A stretch of DNA of 64,000 nt from Romboutsia maritimum (GCF_002251085.2 NZ_NOJZ02000001.1:186001-250000), one strand, 5' to 3'; positions 53,813 to 63,722 are shown, counted from the stretch's first letter. Notes: a model not told the origin generated them from the letters alone. Program-made: numbers and translations.

Positions 53813-54934
53813 TTACATCTGTAATAATAGCTTAAATTTCAACTGCATTAAATGTATAAATTGCTTAGCACTTGGTGATAAAGATGCTAATATCAATACT
53901 GGAAATAACGCAGTTGCAATAAGTGCAAATATATATTTTAATTTTAATTTGCTTCTATATAATAAGTTAACACCTTTTGCATCTATAAGTTTTGAACCTA
54001 TCTTTAATCTAACTAAGAATGTACTAGCCATTCCTTTTCTTCCTTTTTCTAAGAAGTCAATCATATTAGAATGAGTTCCTAAAGCCACTATAAGCTCAGC
54101 CTTATATTCATATGCTATAAGCATAGCTATGTCCTCACTTGTCCCAGGTGCAGGAAATACGATGGCATCTAATCCTAAATCTTCTACTCTTTTTAATCCT
54201 GGAGCTCTACCGTCAGTATAAGCATGTACAACTATTTCTTTTGCTTTCTTTAAAGCCTCATCACTGACACTGTCCATATCTCCTACTATTACATCTGGAG
54301 TATACCCAAACTCAAGAAGTGCATCTGCTCCTCCATCAACACCTACTAATATAGGTTTCATTTCCTCTATGTAAGAAATTATTGTATTTAAATCTTCTTT
54401 ATAATCTTGTCCCCTTACCACAATAAGAACATGTCTATTTTTATACTGAGTTTTGACTATAGGTATATCTACATCTCCAAGTATAAATCCTTTTTCTTTT
54501 TTAGCATAATCTATAGTATTATCTATAAATCTGTCTAATTCAACAGCTAGGTTTTCATAGGCTTTTTTTAATTTAATAGCCACTTCATTTTTTCCTAATA
54601 CTTCGCCTTCACCTACAAGATTTCCATCTCTATATATTTTCCCATCTATAACTTCAATTATTTGACCTTCTTTTAATTCATTAAATACTTCTTCTCCTAC
54701 ATTGTCTATTATAAGAATATTTTTTTCAGTTAATATTCCTGGTCCTTTATTCGGATATCTTCCACTTATAGAAGGAGATGCATTTATAACTAGCTTTATC
54801 TTACCTTCTACTAAAGAATTAGCTGCAACTTCATCAATATCTATATGATTTATAACGGCTATTTCTTTACCTGTAAGTCTTTTCGCAAGCCTTTTAGTTT
54901 TTCTATCTACCTTAATAGGGGCTTCGACTCTCAT
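53813..54934 (-). CDS. steA: SteA-like putative cytokinetic ring protein with thiamin-pyrophosphokinase-like domain
   Basis: The central region, VGVDGGADALLEFGYTPDVIVGDMDSVSDEAL, split over residues ~200-230, is the thiamin pyrophosphokinase fold, and GTSEDIAMLIA is its second motif. One C-terminal membrane helix lies at about 340-358. The family (SteA in Corynebacterium) localises to the division site and controls peptidoglycan hydrolysis with SteB. I chose the ATG at 54932-54934 with GGAGGT upstream (373 residues). No thiamin genes are nearby, so a thiamin role is unlikely. It heads the steA-steB-GT2-MraY-like-DUF3866-NUDIX operon. Confidence 0.82.
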   Translation of the reverse strand: MRVEAPIKVDRKTKRLAKRLTGKEIAVINHIDIDEVAANSLVEGKIKLVINASPSISGRYPNKGPGILTEKNILIIDNVGEEVFNELKEGQIIEVIDGKIYRDGNLVGEGEVLGKNEVAIKLKKAYENLAVELDRFIDNTIDYAKKEKGFILGDVDIPIVKTQYKNRHVLIVVRGQDYKEDLNTIISYIEEMKPILVGVDGGADALLEFGYTPDVIVGDMDSVSDEALKKAKEIVVHAYTDGRAPGLKRVEDLGLDAIVFPAPGTSEDIAMLIAYEYKAELIVALGTHSNMIDFLEKGRKGMASTFLVRLKIGSKLIDAKGVNLLYRSKLKLKYIFALIATALFPVLILASLSPSAKQFIHLMQLKFKLLLQM

Positions 54935-54972
54935 ATTTTTAACCTCCGATATCATTTTTAAAATCAAACTAC

Positions 54973-54981
54973 ATTATAGCA
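54973..54981 (-). promoter_or_regulatory. Extended -10 promoter of the steA operon
   Basis: TGCTATAAT on the minus strand, a full extended -10 (TGnTATAAT). The -35 is weak. The start point is about 30 bases upstream of the steA start codon. Confidence 0.6.
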
Positions 54982-55086
54982 TTATTTAGCAATAAAAGAA
55001 ATATTTTAGATTTCTTTTACTATTTTAGCCATGTTTTAATATTTTTTATATTTATAATTTTACAACTCGAGATTAATTAGAATACT

Positions 55087-55128
55087 TATAAAATTATACT
55101 TTTTAATATTAAAAAGCATAATTTTATA
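55087..55128 (-). terminator. AT-rich 42-bp near-perfect palindrome after cca
   Basis: The two 21-nt arms are complementary apart from one C/A position; it contains CTTTTTAATATTAAAAAG at the centre. It starts 6 bases past the cca stop and probably acts as a terminator, though no clear T tail follows. Confidence 0.55.
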
Positions 55129-55133
55129 AATAA

Positions 55134-56387
55134 TTACAATAAACCAATGAGAATTTCCTTTTTATTATAATTTGGATTTTCCATAACTTTATTTAATAAA
55201 AAATTAAGTTTTTCTCCTATTTCTTTTCCTCTATATCCTAGTTTTTGTAATTCATTACCATCAATATTTAAATCTTTTATTTTATAACATTCATTCTTTT
55301 CTTCTATTCTTTTTATATTATCAATAATTTCATCTATTAAATTTACTTCTTCTTTTAAACAATAACTATAATATAATGACTTTAATTTTAATACCTTTTT
55401 AAATTTTTCTGGTCCTATTTTATTTAAAATCAGCTTTATTTTTACCAAATCTATATCATCTGTATTCATTAACATATATTCTAATAAAAGCTTGTATTCG
55501 TTTATTATTTGATTAGAATATTTAAGATTTTCTACTATACTACATTTATCAAAATCCTCTTTACAGTTTGATTTTTCAAATGACTTGCGCCTAATTACAT
55601 ATTCTAACATAGCTAATCGTTCTGATACATCCAAATCACATTTTTCTAATACTTCAATTTCTTTTTCAAAGCATTTATAGCTATGGATATCCATTTTCAA
55701 TAAAATACCAATATGTTTAAATACTCCTGTTTTGTATAAAAGCATCATATCTTGAGGTTTTTTACTAAGAATTATTTTTGTAAATTCATCTGTAATTCTT
55801 TCCTTACTTATATTTTTAATTATATAAGCATTTTTATATATGCTATCCAACGTTATACTTTCTATTTCAAAATTTAATTTATTACTAAATCTAATTGCTC
55901 TAATTATTCTAAGTCCATCTTCATTAAATCTTTCATCAGGATTTCCTACTGTTTTTACAATTTTATTTTTTATATCTTGTATTCCACCGAATTCATCTAT
56001 TATTCCTACTTTGTCATTATATGCAATTGCATTTATTGTAAAATCCCTTCTTTTTAAATCCTGTGATATATTCGAAGTAAATTCTACATTTTTAGGTCTT
56101 CTATTATTTTCATATTCTCCTTCTAACCTATATGTCGTGATTTCATACACTTCATTATCAATGATAACACCTACAGTTCCGTGTTTTATTCCATTTTCTA
56201 TTAATTTATGATTTTTAAATATTTTTATTATTTCACTCGGCTTTGCATTAGTAGTTATATCATAATCATTAGGCTCTATACCTAATATACTATCTCTTAC
56301 ACATCCTCCAACTATAAATGCTTCATAGCCTTCTTTATATATTTTATCAATTATGTACTTTACATTATTAGGTAAGTATATTTTCAT
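55134..56387 (-). CDS. cca: CCA tRNA nucleotidyltransferase
   Basis: Adds or repairs the 3' CCA of tRNAs. Class II nucleotidyltransferase head: FIVGGCVRDSILGI and NDYDITTNA (metal Asp pair) at residues ~22-45, then RRDFTINAIAY, IIDEFGGIQDI and the ERFNEDGLRIIRAIRF neck with its Asp/Arg base-selecting element. The C-terminal helical body is divergent. I chose the ATG at 56385-56387 with GAGGAG upstream (417 residues). It is separated from spo0A by a terminator. Confidence 0.92.
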   Translation of the reverse strand: MKIYLPNNVKYIIDKIYKEGYEAFIVGGCVRDSILGIEPNDYDITTNAKPSEIIKIFKNHKLIENGIKHGTVGVIIDNEVYEITTYRLEGEYENNRRPKNVEFTSNISQDLKRRDFTINAIAYNDKVGIIDEFGGIQDIKNKIVKTVGNPDERFNEDGLRIIRAIRFSNKLNFEIESITLDSIYKNAYIIKNISKERITDEFTKIILSKKPQDMMLLYKTGVFKHIGILLKMDIHSYKCFEKEIEVLEKCDLDVSERLAMLEYVIRRKSFEKSNCKEDFDKCSIVENLKYSNQIINEYKLLLEYMLMNTDDIDLVKIKLILNKIGPEKFKKVLKLKSLYYSYCLKEEVNLIDEIIDNIKRIEEKNECYKIKDLNIDGNELQKLGYRGKEIGEKLNFLLNKVMENPNYNKKEILIGLL

Positions 56388-56442
56388 ATTATACACTCCT
56401 CGTTTGAATGTCTATTGTAATGTATTTTAAATTTACAAAAAT

Positions 56443-56468
56443 AAAGCCTTCTATTTCGAGAAGGCTTT
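56443..56468 (-). terminator. Intrinsic terminator after spo0A
   Basis: 10-bp perfect hairpin AAAGCCTTCT/AGAAGGCTTT with a 6-base loop and ATTTTTG following on the minus strand, 17 bases past the stop. Confidence 0.85.
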
Positions 56469-56485
56469 GGTCTTATTTTATAGAA

Positions 56486-57298
56486 TTATTTTACCATACT
56501 ATGTTCTAATCTTAATTTATCTGCAATCATTGCTATAAATTCAGAGTTTGTTGGTTTACCTTTTGTATTATGAACTGTATATCCAAATAATTGGTTTATT
56601 GTATCGACCTTGCCTCTACTCCATGCAACTTCTATTGCATGTCTTATAGCTCTTTCAACTCTACTTGGAGTAGTATTAAATTTCTTAGCTATACTTGGAT
56701 ATAATTCTTTAGTTACTGCACCTAAAAGTTCTACATTTTCTATAACCATTTTTATAGCTTCTCTTAAATATAGGTATCCTTTTATATGTGCTGGTACACC
56801 TATTTCATGTATTATGTTAGTTATTTCAGTTTCTATGTTCCCAACATTTTTAACAAAATCTGTTCTTGTCATTTGAATATCTGGACTCGTTCTCATTTTT
56901 TGTTCCATATGAGAACTTCTATTTGTAACTAGCTCTCTTATTCTATTTATGAATATTACGAAATCAAACGGTTTTACTATGTAGTAATCCGCCCCTAAGT
57001 TTATCGCACTTTGAGTTATTTTATCTTGACCAACAGCAGACAATACTATTATTTTCGGCATCTTAGGTATATCCATTGCATTTAACTTTTCAATTACACC
57101 TAATCCATCTAGATGAGGCATAATTACATCTAAAACTAATAAATCTGGTTGAGTTTTTTTGACTAAATCTAATGCTTCTATTCCATCTTTAGCTATCCCT
57201 AGAATTTCTATATCGTCTTCATTAGATAAGTATTCCTTTAATACCTGACAAAAATCCTTATTATCATCAGCTAAAACTATCTTAATTTTTTCATTCAC
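56486..57298 (-). CDS. spo0A: Sporulation master regulator Spo0A
   Basis: Response regulator that commits the cell to sporulation. Receiver domain: VLADDNKDF (acidic pocket), [13 protein letters not shown] (phospho-Asp) and YYIVKPFD (Lys). The C-terminal DNA-binding domain ends with [21 protein letters not shown], the recognition helix conserved in all Spo0A. I chose the GTG at 57296-57298, with GGGGG 7 nt upstream, giving 270 residues; the longer frame adds 20 residues from the leader. It follows spoIVB, and its own sigma-H-type promoter with an 0A box lies in the gap. No Spo0F or Spo0B is in the window. Confidence 0.97.
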   Translation of the reverse strand: MNEKIKIVLADDNKDFCQVLKEYLSNEDDIEILGIAKDGIEALDLVKKTQPDLLVLDVIMPHLDGLGVIEKLNAMDIPKMPKIIVLSAVGQDKITQSAINLGADYYIVKPFDFVIFINRIRELVTNRSSHMEQKMRTSPDIQMTRTDFVKNVGNIETEITNIIHEIGVPAHIKGYLYLREAIKMVIENVELLGAVTKELYPSIAKKFNTTPSRVERAIRHAIEVAWSRGKVDTINQLFGYTVHNTKGKPTNSEFIAMIADKLRLEHSMVK

Positions 57299-57369
57299 TA
57301 AAATTCCCCCCATTAATAAAACATTTTCTTTTATATAGAAAAATCTAAACTTTTTCACTCTAAAAGCAT

Positions 57370-57397
57370 ATTCGACACAGCAAAATTATATTCCTTC
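57370..57397 (-). promoter_or_regulatory. Sigma-H-type promoter of spo0A overlapped by an 0A box
   Basis: GAAGGAATA (57389-57397), 12-nt spacer, GTCGAAT (57370-57376): both halves fit the sigma-H consensus (RnAGGAwWW and RnnGAAT). The perfect 0A box TGTCGAA (57371-57377) overlaps the -10. The start point would be near 57363. Confidence 0.75.
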
Positions 57398-57427
57398 TGA
57401 GTATTTAAATTTTTAATGTCTCTTTTC

Positions 57428-58459
57428 TCATTCTATCATCTTGCCTATAAAAATGCCATAGCCTTTTTTAGGGTTATCTTTAAATACATGTGTTATTGTG
57501 CCAATAATTCTGTTATTTTGTATTATCGGACAACCACTCATACCTTGGATGATTCCCCCAGTATATTTTATTAAATCTTCATCTATTACTTTTATTATCA
57601 TATCTTTATCTGTTCTTTTATTAAAATCTATACTTTCTATTTTTACATCATAACTTTGAATATTTCTATTTTGGTCTTCAAAAAGAATTATAGCATCCCC
57701 TATTTTTACATCTTTAAAAGAAGCAACTTCTACCAATTGTATGTCTTTTTCTTTTTCATTATTAAGTTCGCCACTTATTCCAAAATTAGAATTATCATTA
57801 AATTTTCCTATAATATCATTTGCTGTAAAATCACCTTCGATTTTACCAACTTTCTTGTTAATTGTTTTTATTATACTTATATTCGATAGATTATATACAT
57901 ACCCTTGATTTATTTTCAACAATTCGTTTGTATCTACATCTACAATTGGATGACCAATTGCCTTAAATTTTTTAGTATTAGGGTCATAAAAACTCATAGT
58001 TCCTATTCCAGATATTTTATCCCTTACCCATAGACCTAATTTGTATTTTTCTTTTATTTTTTTTGTCTTTATTATTTCTTTTTTATATTTATTATTTCTT
58101 TCAAAAGTGACTTCTATTTTATCTTGTTTTATTTTATTTAAAATAGATAAAATATCTTCACTATTTTTTATTGTCATCTCATTAATTGCTACTATGTTGT
58201 CACCTTTCTTTAATCCCCCTATATACTCTATGTCATCTTCTTCATAACCTAATACTAAAACCCCGTCTGTGTTTGCCTTTATACCGACTATAGTTCCTAA
58301 GGGGTATATAAATTTCTTACTAGTCATTTCATCTTCTTTAAAAGTTTGTATAATTTGATTTTTATTATTTTTAGAAAAATTATAAATTCCTATCAACGTA
58401 ATTATTGTGAACATCATTAAATAACCTTTTTTTGAGTTAATATTTAATTTTAATTTCAT
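57428..58459 (-). CDS. spoIVB: SpoIVB serine peptidase (stage IV sporulation signal)
   Basis: Forespore-secreted S55 peptidase; in Bacillus it triggers pro-sigma-K processing. N-terminal membrane anchor (residues ~12-29), PDZ domain (VLGYEEDDIEYIGGLKKGDNIVAINEM, split at ~70-95) and peptidase domain with AIGHPIVDVD (catalytic His) and QGMSGCPII (catalytic Ser). The usual GMSGSP reads GMSGCP here; the Ser I take as catalytic is kept. 343 residues, shorter than Bacillus (426). AGGAG precedes the ATG. It lies between recN and spo0A, the conserved order. Confidence 0.92.
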   Translation of the reverse strand: MKLKLNINSKKGYLMMFTIITLIGIYNFSKNNKNQIIQTFKEDEMTSKKFIYPLGTIVGIKANTDGVLVLGYEEDDIEYIGGLKKGDNIVAINEMTIKNSEDILSILNKIKQDKIEVTFERNNKYKKEIIKTKKIKEKYKLGLWVRDKISGIGTMSFYDPNTKKFKAIGHPIVDVDTNELLKINQGYVYNLSNISIIKTINKKVGKIEGDFTANDIIGKFNDNSNFGISGELNNEKEKDIQLVEVASFKDVKIGDAIILFEDQNRNIQSYDVKIESIDFNKRTDKDMIIKVIDEDLIKYTGGIIQGMSGCPIIQNNRIIGTITHVFKDNPKKGYGIFIGKMIE

Positions 58460-58588
58460 TTTATTATCTCCTAATTTTTATGATTATTTACTTATAATTC
58501 CTTTGTTCTAAAAATTTATTCATTGTATTTTGAAATAAAAAAATAGAAAATTTTTATAAAATAATTTGTATTTTATATTTTTATATGC

Positions 58589-58620
58589 AAAAAAAGTACT
58601 TATTTCTAAGTACTTTTTTT
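58589..58620 (-). terminator. Intrinsic terminator overlapping the recN stop codon
   Basis: Perfect 14-bp inverted repeat AAAAAAAGTACTTA with its complement, 4-base loop, with the TAG stop of recN in the loop. It separates recN from spoIVB. Confidence 0.85.
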
Positions 58621-60288
58621 AGCTAATTGAATAATCTCACTTGCATGTTCTATTGTCTTTTCTGTTATATTACTTCCTGCAATCAATCTAGCTATCTCAT
58701 CTCTTCTTTGCGAATCATCTAATTTTTTTATAGTAGTAAAAGTTCTATCATTAGCAGTATTTTTTTCAATACAGTAATGTGTATCTGCATTTGCAGCTAT
58801 TTGTGGTAAATGTGTTATACAAACTATTTGCTTTTTCTTAGCTATATTCCCTAGCTTTTCTCCTACAATTTGTGCTGCTATTCCACTTATTCCTGTATCA
58901 ATTTCATCAAAAACTAATGTATCAATTTGATCTATATCTGCAAGTATAGTTTTAAATGCTAACATAAATCTAGACATCTCTCCGCCTGATGCTACTTTAT
59001 AAATAGGCTTTATATCTTCACCTAAATTGAATGATATCATAAATTCCACATCATCTTTTCCATTTTGAGTAAAATTATATTCTCCAAAATCAACTTTAAA
59101 TACTACATTTTTCATGTTTAAACTTTTTAATTCTACAAGTAAAACTTCTTCTAAATTAGCAGCTACTTTTTTTCTAGCTTCAGTTAATTTGTCAGCCTTG
59201 TCCAAAAGAAGTCTTTCCAATTTTAATAGTTGAGATTTTAATTCTTCTACTTTCTCATCTCTATTTAATATTTCATCTAATCTATCTTGTATCTTATTTT
59301 TATATTTAAATATATCTTCTATTGTTTCTCCATATTTTCTTCTCAAACCATTTATTTCATCTACCCTAGACTCTATTTGTTCAAGTTCATATGGTTCAAA
59401 ATCTATACTTTCTTTGTAATTTCTAATTTCTCTAGATATATCTTGAATTTCATACATTATTCTTTCTATATTTTCATTGTAATCATTTAGAATTTTATCA
59501 TACTCAGAAATCGAACTTAGCTCTTTAGATGCAGCACCTATTAAATCAACTGCATTTACACTTCCTTCATATAAATTTTGATAGCTTAAATTTAAATTAT
59601 TATAGATTTTTTCACTGTTTCTATATACTTCTCTTTGTTTTAGTAAATCCTCATACTCATCTTTATTTAAATTTGAAGATTCTATCTCATTTATTTGAAA
59701 TTTTAATAAATCTATTTCTCTTTGAATTTGCATGTCATCTTTATTTTCAGTTAAAACATTTAATGAATGTTTAACCTTACTATATTCAGAATATATAGAT
59801 TTATAATCTTTTATAGATTTATCTAATTTCGATTCTCCAAACAAATCTAAGAACTGTAAATGAGTTTCTTTATTAAACAAAGCTTGATTTTGATGTTGAC
59901 CATGTATATCTATTAATGTAGCTGCCATTTCCTTTAAAATTGACATTTTTACAGTTCTACCATTTACCCTAGCCACACTTTTTCCATCACTATATATAAG
60001 TCTAGTTATAACTAATAAATTATCACTATCTATTTCTATTCCATTTTCATCTAAAATTTGTTTTAAATGTATATTTTCTGAATAAAATACAGCTTCTACT
60101 AAACCTTTATCAGTTCCTTTTCTTAAAAAAGATCTATCGTATTTTTCACCTAAACAAAGTCCTAAGGCATCTATTATTATAGATTTTCCAGAACCTGTTT
60201 CTCCTGTTAATATATTTAAATTCTTATCTATACTTAGCCTTAGCTCATCTACTAAAGCACAATTTTTCATATATAACTCAAGGATCAA
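58606..60288 (-). CDS. recN: DNA repair protein RecN
   Basis: SMC-like ATPase for double-strand-break repair. Walker A LTGETGSGKSIIIDAL at residues ~29-44, a medium coiled coil in the middle (about 150-360), the ABC signature ASGGEMSRFMLAFK, and Walker B LVFDEIDTGISG. 560 residues. The start is TTG with AAGGGGGA 6 nt upstream. In Bacillus the argR/ahrC gene lies between tlyA and recN; here the gap is only 31 bases and the gene is absent. Confidence 0.96.
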   Translation of the reverse strand: MILELYMKNCALVDELRLSIDKNLNILTGETGSGKSIIIDALGLCLGEKYDRSFLRKGTDKGLVEAVFYSENIHLKQILDENGIEIDSDNLLVITRLIYSDGKSVARVNGRTVKMSILKEMAATLIDIHGQHQNQALFNKETHLQFLDLFGESKLDKSIKDYKSIYSEYSKVKHSLNVLTENKDDMQIQREIDLLKFQINEIESSNLNKDEYEDLLKQREVYRNSEKIYNNLNLSYQNLYEGSVNAVDLIGAASKELSSISEYDKILNDYNENIERIMYEIQDISREIRNYKESIDFEPYELEQIESRVDEINGLRRKYGETIEDIFKYKNKIQDRLDEILNRDEKVEELKSQLLKLERLLLDKADKLTEARKKVAANLEEVLLVELKSLNMKNVVFKVDFGEYNFTQNGKDDVEFMISFNLGEDIKPIYKVASGGEMSRFMLAFKTILADIDQIDTLVFDEIDTGISGIAAQIVGEKLGNIAKKKQIVCITHLPQIAANADTHYCIEKNTANDRTFTTIKKLDDSQRRDEIARLIAGSNITEKTIEHASEIIQLAKKST

Positions 60289-60319
60289 TTTAAATCCCCC
60301 TTTTTCATAGAGAAAATTT

Positions 60320-61129
60320 TTATTTTAAATTATGAGAAGATTCTACAACTTCTATTATTTTTTTGCTGTGTTCTTCACTATTAAACTCATATCCTTCATT
60401 AGTAGTTTTTAAGTGAATTAAATACTCTATATTACCTTCTGGCCCTTTTATTGGAGAAAAATCTAATCCTAAGATTTCAAAACCATTTTCAACTGCAAAA
60501 TTTGAAACCATTTCAATTACTTCTATGTGTGTAGATTTTTCTCTAACCACTCCTTTTTTACCAACTTTTTCCCTTCCTGCTTCAAATTGAGGTTTTATTA
60601 ATGCTACAACCTCCCCACCTGGAATAAGAAGTTCTTTTGCCTTTGGTAATACTAATCTTAATGATATAAATGATACATCTATAGACGCAAATTCAGCAAA
60701 TTCTTTAGTATTTTCAATAGTTACATTTCTTATATTGGTTCTTTCCATACAAACTACTCTTTCGTCTTGTCTTAACTTCCAAGCAAGTTGTCCATATCCT
60801 ACATCTATAGAAAATACTTTTTTAGCACCATTTTGAAGCATACAGTCTGTAAATCCACCAGTTGAAGAACCAATATCCATACACACTTTTTTATCTAAAC
60901 TTAAATCAAAATTTTTCATAGCTTTTTCAAGCTTTAATCCACCTCTACTTACATATGGAATTGGATTTCCTTTTACTTCTATTTTAGATTCTTCTTTAAC
61001 TTCTGATCCTGCTTTGTCACATCTTTGATTATCCACAAATACAAGACCTGCCATTATTGCTTTTTTAGCCCTTTCTCTACTTTCAAAATGACCTTGTTCT
61101 ACTAATAATATATCTATTCTCTTTTTCAT
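60320..61129 (-). CDS. tlyA: TlyA-family rRNA 2'-O-methyltransferase (hemolysin A-like)
   Basis: N-terminal S4 RNA-binding domain (RIDILLVEQGHFESRERAKKAIMAG, residues 3-28) and a C-terminal FtsJ/RrmJ methyltransferase with MDIGSSTGGFTDCML (SAM loop), IDVGYGQLAW and LIKPQFEAG (catalytic Lys). Mycobacterial TlyA methylates 16S and 23S rRNA; the same is likely here. 269 residues. It is 17 bases downstream of dxs. Confidence 0.92.
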   Translation of the reverse strand: MKKRIDILLVEQGHFESRERAKKAIMAGLVFVDNQRCDKAGSEVKEESKIEVKGNPIPYVSRGGLKLEKAMKNFDLSLDKKVCMDIGSSTGGFTDCMLQNGAKKVFSIDVGYGQLAWKLRQDERVVCMERTNIRNVTIENTKEFAEFASIDVSFISLRLVLPKAKELLIPGGEVVALIKPQFEAGREKVGKKGVVREKSTHIEVIEMVSNFAVENGFEILGLDFSPIKGPEGNIEYLIHLKTTNEGYEFNSEEHSKKIIEVVESSHNLK

Positions 61130-61146
61130 AAAACTACCTTTCTGGT

Positions 61147-63003
61147 TTATAAACTTTTTATTTTATCAGCTATACAGTTTGGTGATAAACCTATGCTATC
61201 GTAAATTTCATTAGGGCTACCATGTGGTATAAATGTTTCTGGAAGTCCTATATTTGTTACTTTTACATCATAACCATTATCAATAATAAATTGATTTATT
61301 CTACTTCCAAATCCTCCAGTTATTATATTATCTTCTATAGTAACTATATTTTTATATTCTTTTACTAACTTGTGTAACAATGTTTCATCTATTGGCTTTA
61401 AAAATCTAGCATTAACTATTGTAGGTTTTATATCCTCGTTAAGCAATATTTCGCTAGCCTCTAATGCATGTTTAACCATGTTTCCTATTGCTAATATAAC
61501 TGTATCTTTTCCTTCTTCTAGTACTTCATATTGGCCAATATTTATATTTTCATAACTACCTTTATTTAAATAATAACTATTTCCTCTTGGATATCTTATA
61601 GCTACTGGTGCATTAATATCTAATGATAAATCCATCATAAGTTCTAACTCTCTAGTATCCTTAGGTGCCATTACTGTTATATTCGGCACAGAATTTAAAT
61701 AACTTAAGTCAAACATTCCATGATGAGTTTCTCCATCATTACCAACTATACCAGCTCTATCTATAAGTAACGTTACTGGTTTATTAGTTATACAAATATC
61801 GTGTATTACTTGATCATATGCTCTTTGTAAAAATGATGAATACACTGCAAAATATGGTTTCAATCCATTTTTAGCTAATCCCGCAGAAAAAGTTGCTGCA
61901 TGTTGTTCTGCAATTCCTACATCATAATATCTATTTGGGTATACTTTTTCAAATAAATTTAATCCTGTTCCTGATGGCATCGCTGCTGTTATTGCTACAA
62001 TATTCTCATTTTTCTTTGCCATATCTATTAATTTTTCGCCTACTGCACAAGATATAGATTTGTTACTTGAAGGCAATACCCCTGTTCTTATATCAAATTT
62101 TGAAACTCCATGATACTTATCAGGTTTTTCTTCTGCAAACTTATATCCTTTACCTTTTTTAGTTATTACATGAAGTAATACTGGCCCTTTTTTGTTTTTA
62201 GCTTTTATTAATATATCTATCAATTCTTTTGTATTATGTCCATCTATAGGTCCATAGTACTTTATCCCTAGAGAATCAAATAAAGCACATTCTTGTGGTA
62301 TAAATTTGCCTATTATACTATCCTTAACTTTGTTAGCTGTTTTAGATATTGCATTTCCTGTTGAAGTAATGCTTAATAGTTTTTCTACTTCATCTTTAAC
62401 TTTATTTACAGTAGAATTACTTATAATACTTGATAAGTGTCTTGACATACCTCCAACATTTTTATCTATAGACATTTCATTGTCATTTAATATTACTATC
62501 ATATTTTTTTTAACATAACCTAAATGATTTAAAGCCTCAAGAGCCATTCCTCCTGTTATTGAACCATCACCTATTACTGATATAACACTGTAATCTTCAT
62601 TTTTTATATCTCTAGCGCAAGCAATTCCTGTTGCAACAGAAATAGAAGTACTACTATGTCCTGTATCAAATATATCATGAGGACTTTCATTCTCCTTTGG
62701 AAATCCACTTAACCCATTAAATTGTCTTAATGATGTAAAATCATTTTTTCTTCCAGTAACTATTTTATGTACATAAGATTGATGACCTACATCCCATACT
62801 ATTTTATCTTCTGGGCTATCAAACACTTTGTGTAGTGCTAAAGTTAATTCTACGACACCCAAATTAGAAGCTAAGTGACCTCCCGTATTAGAAACAGATT
62901 TCACTAAAAATTTTCGTATATCTTTTGCTAGCAAATCCATTTCTTCTACACTCATAGCCTTTATGTCTTTTGGAGAGTTTACTTTATTTAAATATTTATA
63001 CAT
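61147..63003 (-). CDS. dxs: 1-deoxy-D-xylulose-5-phosphate synthase
   Basis: First enzyme of the MEP isoprenoid pathway; thiamin diphosphate-dependent. [32 protein letters not shown] with the following [18 protein letters not shown] (ThDP and Mg site), [20 protein letters not shown] and [34 protein letters not shown] are all Dxs motifs, each quoted in part. I chose the ATG at 63001-63003 (GGTGAGG 7 nt upstream, 618 residues). It precedes tlyA, as in Bacillus. Confidence 0.97.
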   Translation of the reverse strand: MYKYLNKVNSPKDIKAMSVEEMDLLAKDIRKFLVKSVSNTGGHLASNLGVVELTLALHKVFDSPEDKIVWDVGHQSYVHKIVTGRKNDFTSLRQFNGLSGFPKENESPHDIFDTGHSSTSISVATGIACARDIKNEDYSVISVIGDGSITGGMALEALNHLGYVKKNMIVILNDNEMSIDKNVGGMSRHLSSIISNSTVNKVKDEVEKLLSITSTGNAISKTANKVKDSIIGKFIPQECALFDSLGIKYYGPIDGHNTKELIDILIKAKNKKGPVLLHVITKKGKGYKFAEEKPDKYHGVSKFDIRTGVLPSSNKSISCAVGEKLIDMAKKNENIVAITAAMPSGTGLNLFEKVYPNRYYDVGIAEQHAATFSAGLAKNGLKPYFAVYSSFLQRAYDQVIHDICITNKPVTLLIDRAGIVGNDGETHHGMFDLSYLNSVPNITVMAPKDTRELELMMDLSLDINAPVAIRYPRGNSYYLNKGSYENINIGQYEVLEEGKDTVILAIGNMVKHALEASEILLNEDIKPTIVNARFLKPIDETLLHKLVKEYKNIVTIEDNIITGGFGSRINQFIIDNGYDVKVTNIGLPETFIPHGSPNEIYDSIGLSPNCIADKIKSL

Positions 63004-63127
63004 AATCATCCTCACCTTTTACTATATTAAATTTCGCTTAACGTCTTCATTTATTTTACCAGTATTTAACCTGAATTTATTTTTACTCTAAATATACAAA
63101 TTAATACAATAAATCAAAATATTAAAA

Positions 63128-63147
63128 AGGTCTTCCATCGAAGACCT
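63128..63147 (-). terminator. Intrinsic terminator after the DUF212 gene
   Basis: AGGTCTTC/GAAGACCT hairpin with a CATC loop and TTTTTA following on the minus strand, 128 bases past the stop of the DUF212 gene and upstream of dxs. Confidence 0.75.
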
Positions 63148-63275
63148 AAAATATTGACATAGTTTCCATGTATTTTCAAAATAAATATATTTTAAGTATT
63201 ATCTAAAATATATCCATTTTATAACTTTTTTATAAAACATAAAAAATTATATCATATAATATTGCTTTTTTCAAT

Positions 63276-63713
63276 TTATACCAAAACTAAAGCTGTTATT
63301 ATACCTAGTAAAGCACCTAGTATTACTTCCTTTGGTGTATGCCCTATTAACTCTTTTAATCTATTTTGTTCTATATGTTTTCCTTTATGAAAATCATCTA
63401 ACATTTGATTTAATATAGCAGCTTGTTTTCCAACTGCCCTTCTTACTCCAGATGCATCATACATTATTATTAATGCAAATACTGCTGCTATTGCAAAATT
63501 AGATGAATCAAATCCTTTTTCTGCTCCTATAACTGTAGCTAAACTAGTAACAAATGAACTATGTGAACTTGGCATTCCTCCTGAAATAACTATTCTTGAG
63601 ATATCTACTCTTTTTTGTTTTCCTGTAAATATCTTAATAAATTGCGCTAAAAAACAAGCAAATATGCTTATTCCTAATACTTTGTTGCTAAAAATCTCCG
63701 AAAAAAAGTTCAT
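63276..63713 (-). CDS. Divergent PAP2/DUF212 membrane protein (YuiD-like)
   Basis: Small membrane protein of the acid-phosphatase/vanadium-peroxidase-related DUF212 family. ISGGMPSSHSSFVTSLAT matches the PAP2 phosphatase P2 motif (GxxPSxHS), and YDASGVRRAVGKQAAILNQM and GHTPKEVILGALLGI match the family's other conserved elements. About four membrane helices. 145 residues. AAGGAGG precedes the ATG. Its place between ispA and dxs suggests a polyprenyl-diphosphate phosphatase role, which is inference. Confidence 0.85.
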   Translation of the reverse strand: MNFFSEIFSNKVLGISIFACFLAQFIKIFTGKQKRVDISRIVISGGMPSSHSSFVTSLATVIGAEKGFDSSNFAIAAVFALIIMYDASGVRRAVGKQAAILNQMLDDFHKGKHIEQNRLKELIGHTPKEVILGALLGIITALVLV

Positions 63714-63722
63714 TTTTCCTCC

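Noticed and set aside
53813-54934. Thiamin pyrophosphokinase
   Set aside because: Only the central domain has that fold. The N-terminal region, the C-terminal membrane helix and the steB partner identify SteA, and no thiamin genes are near.
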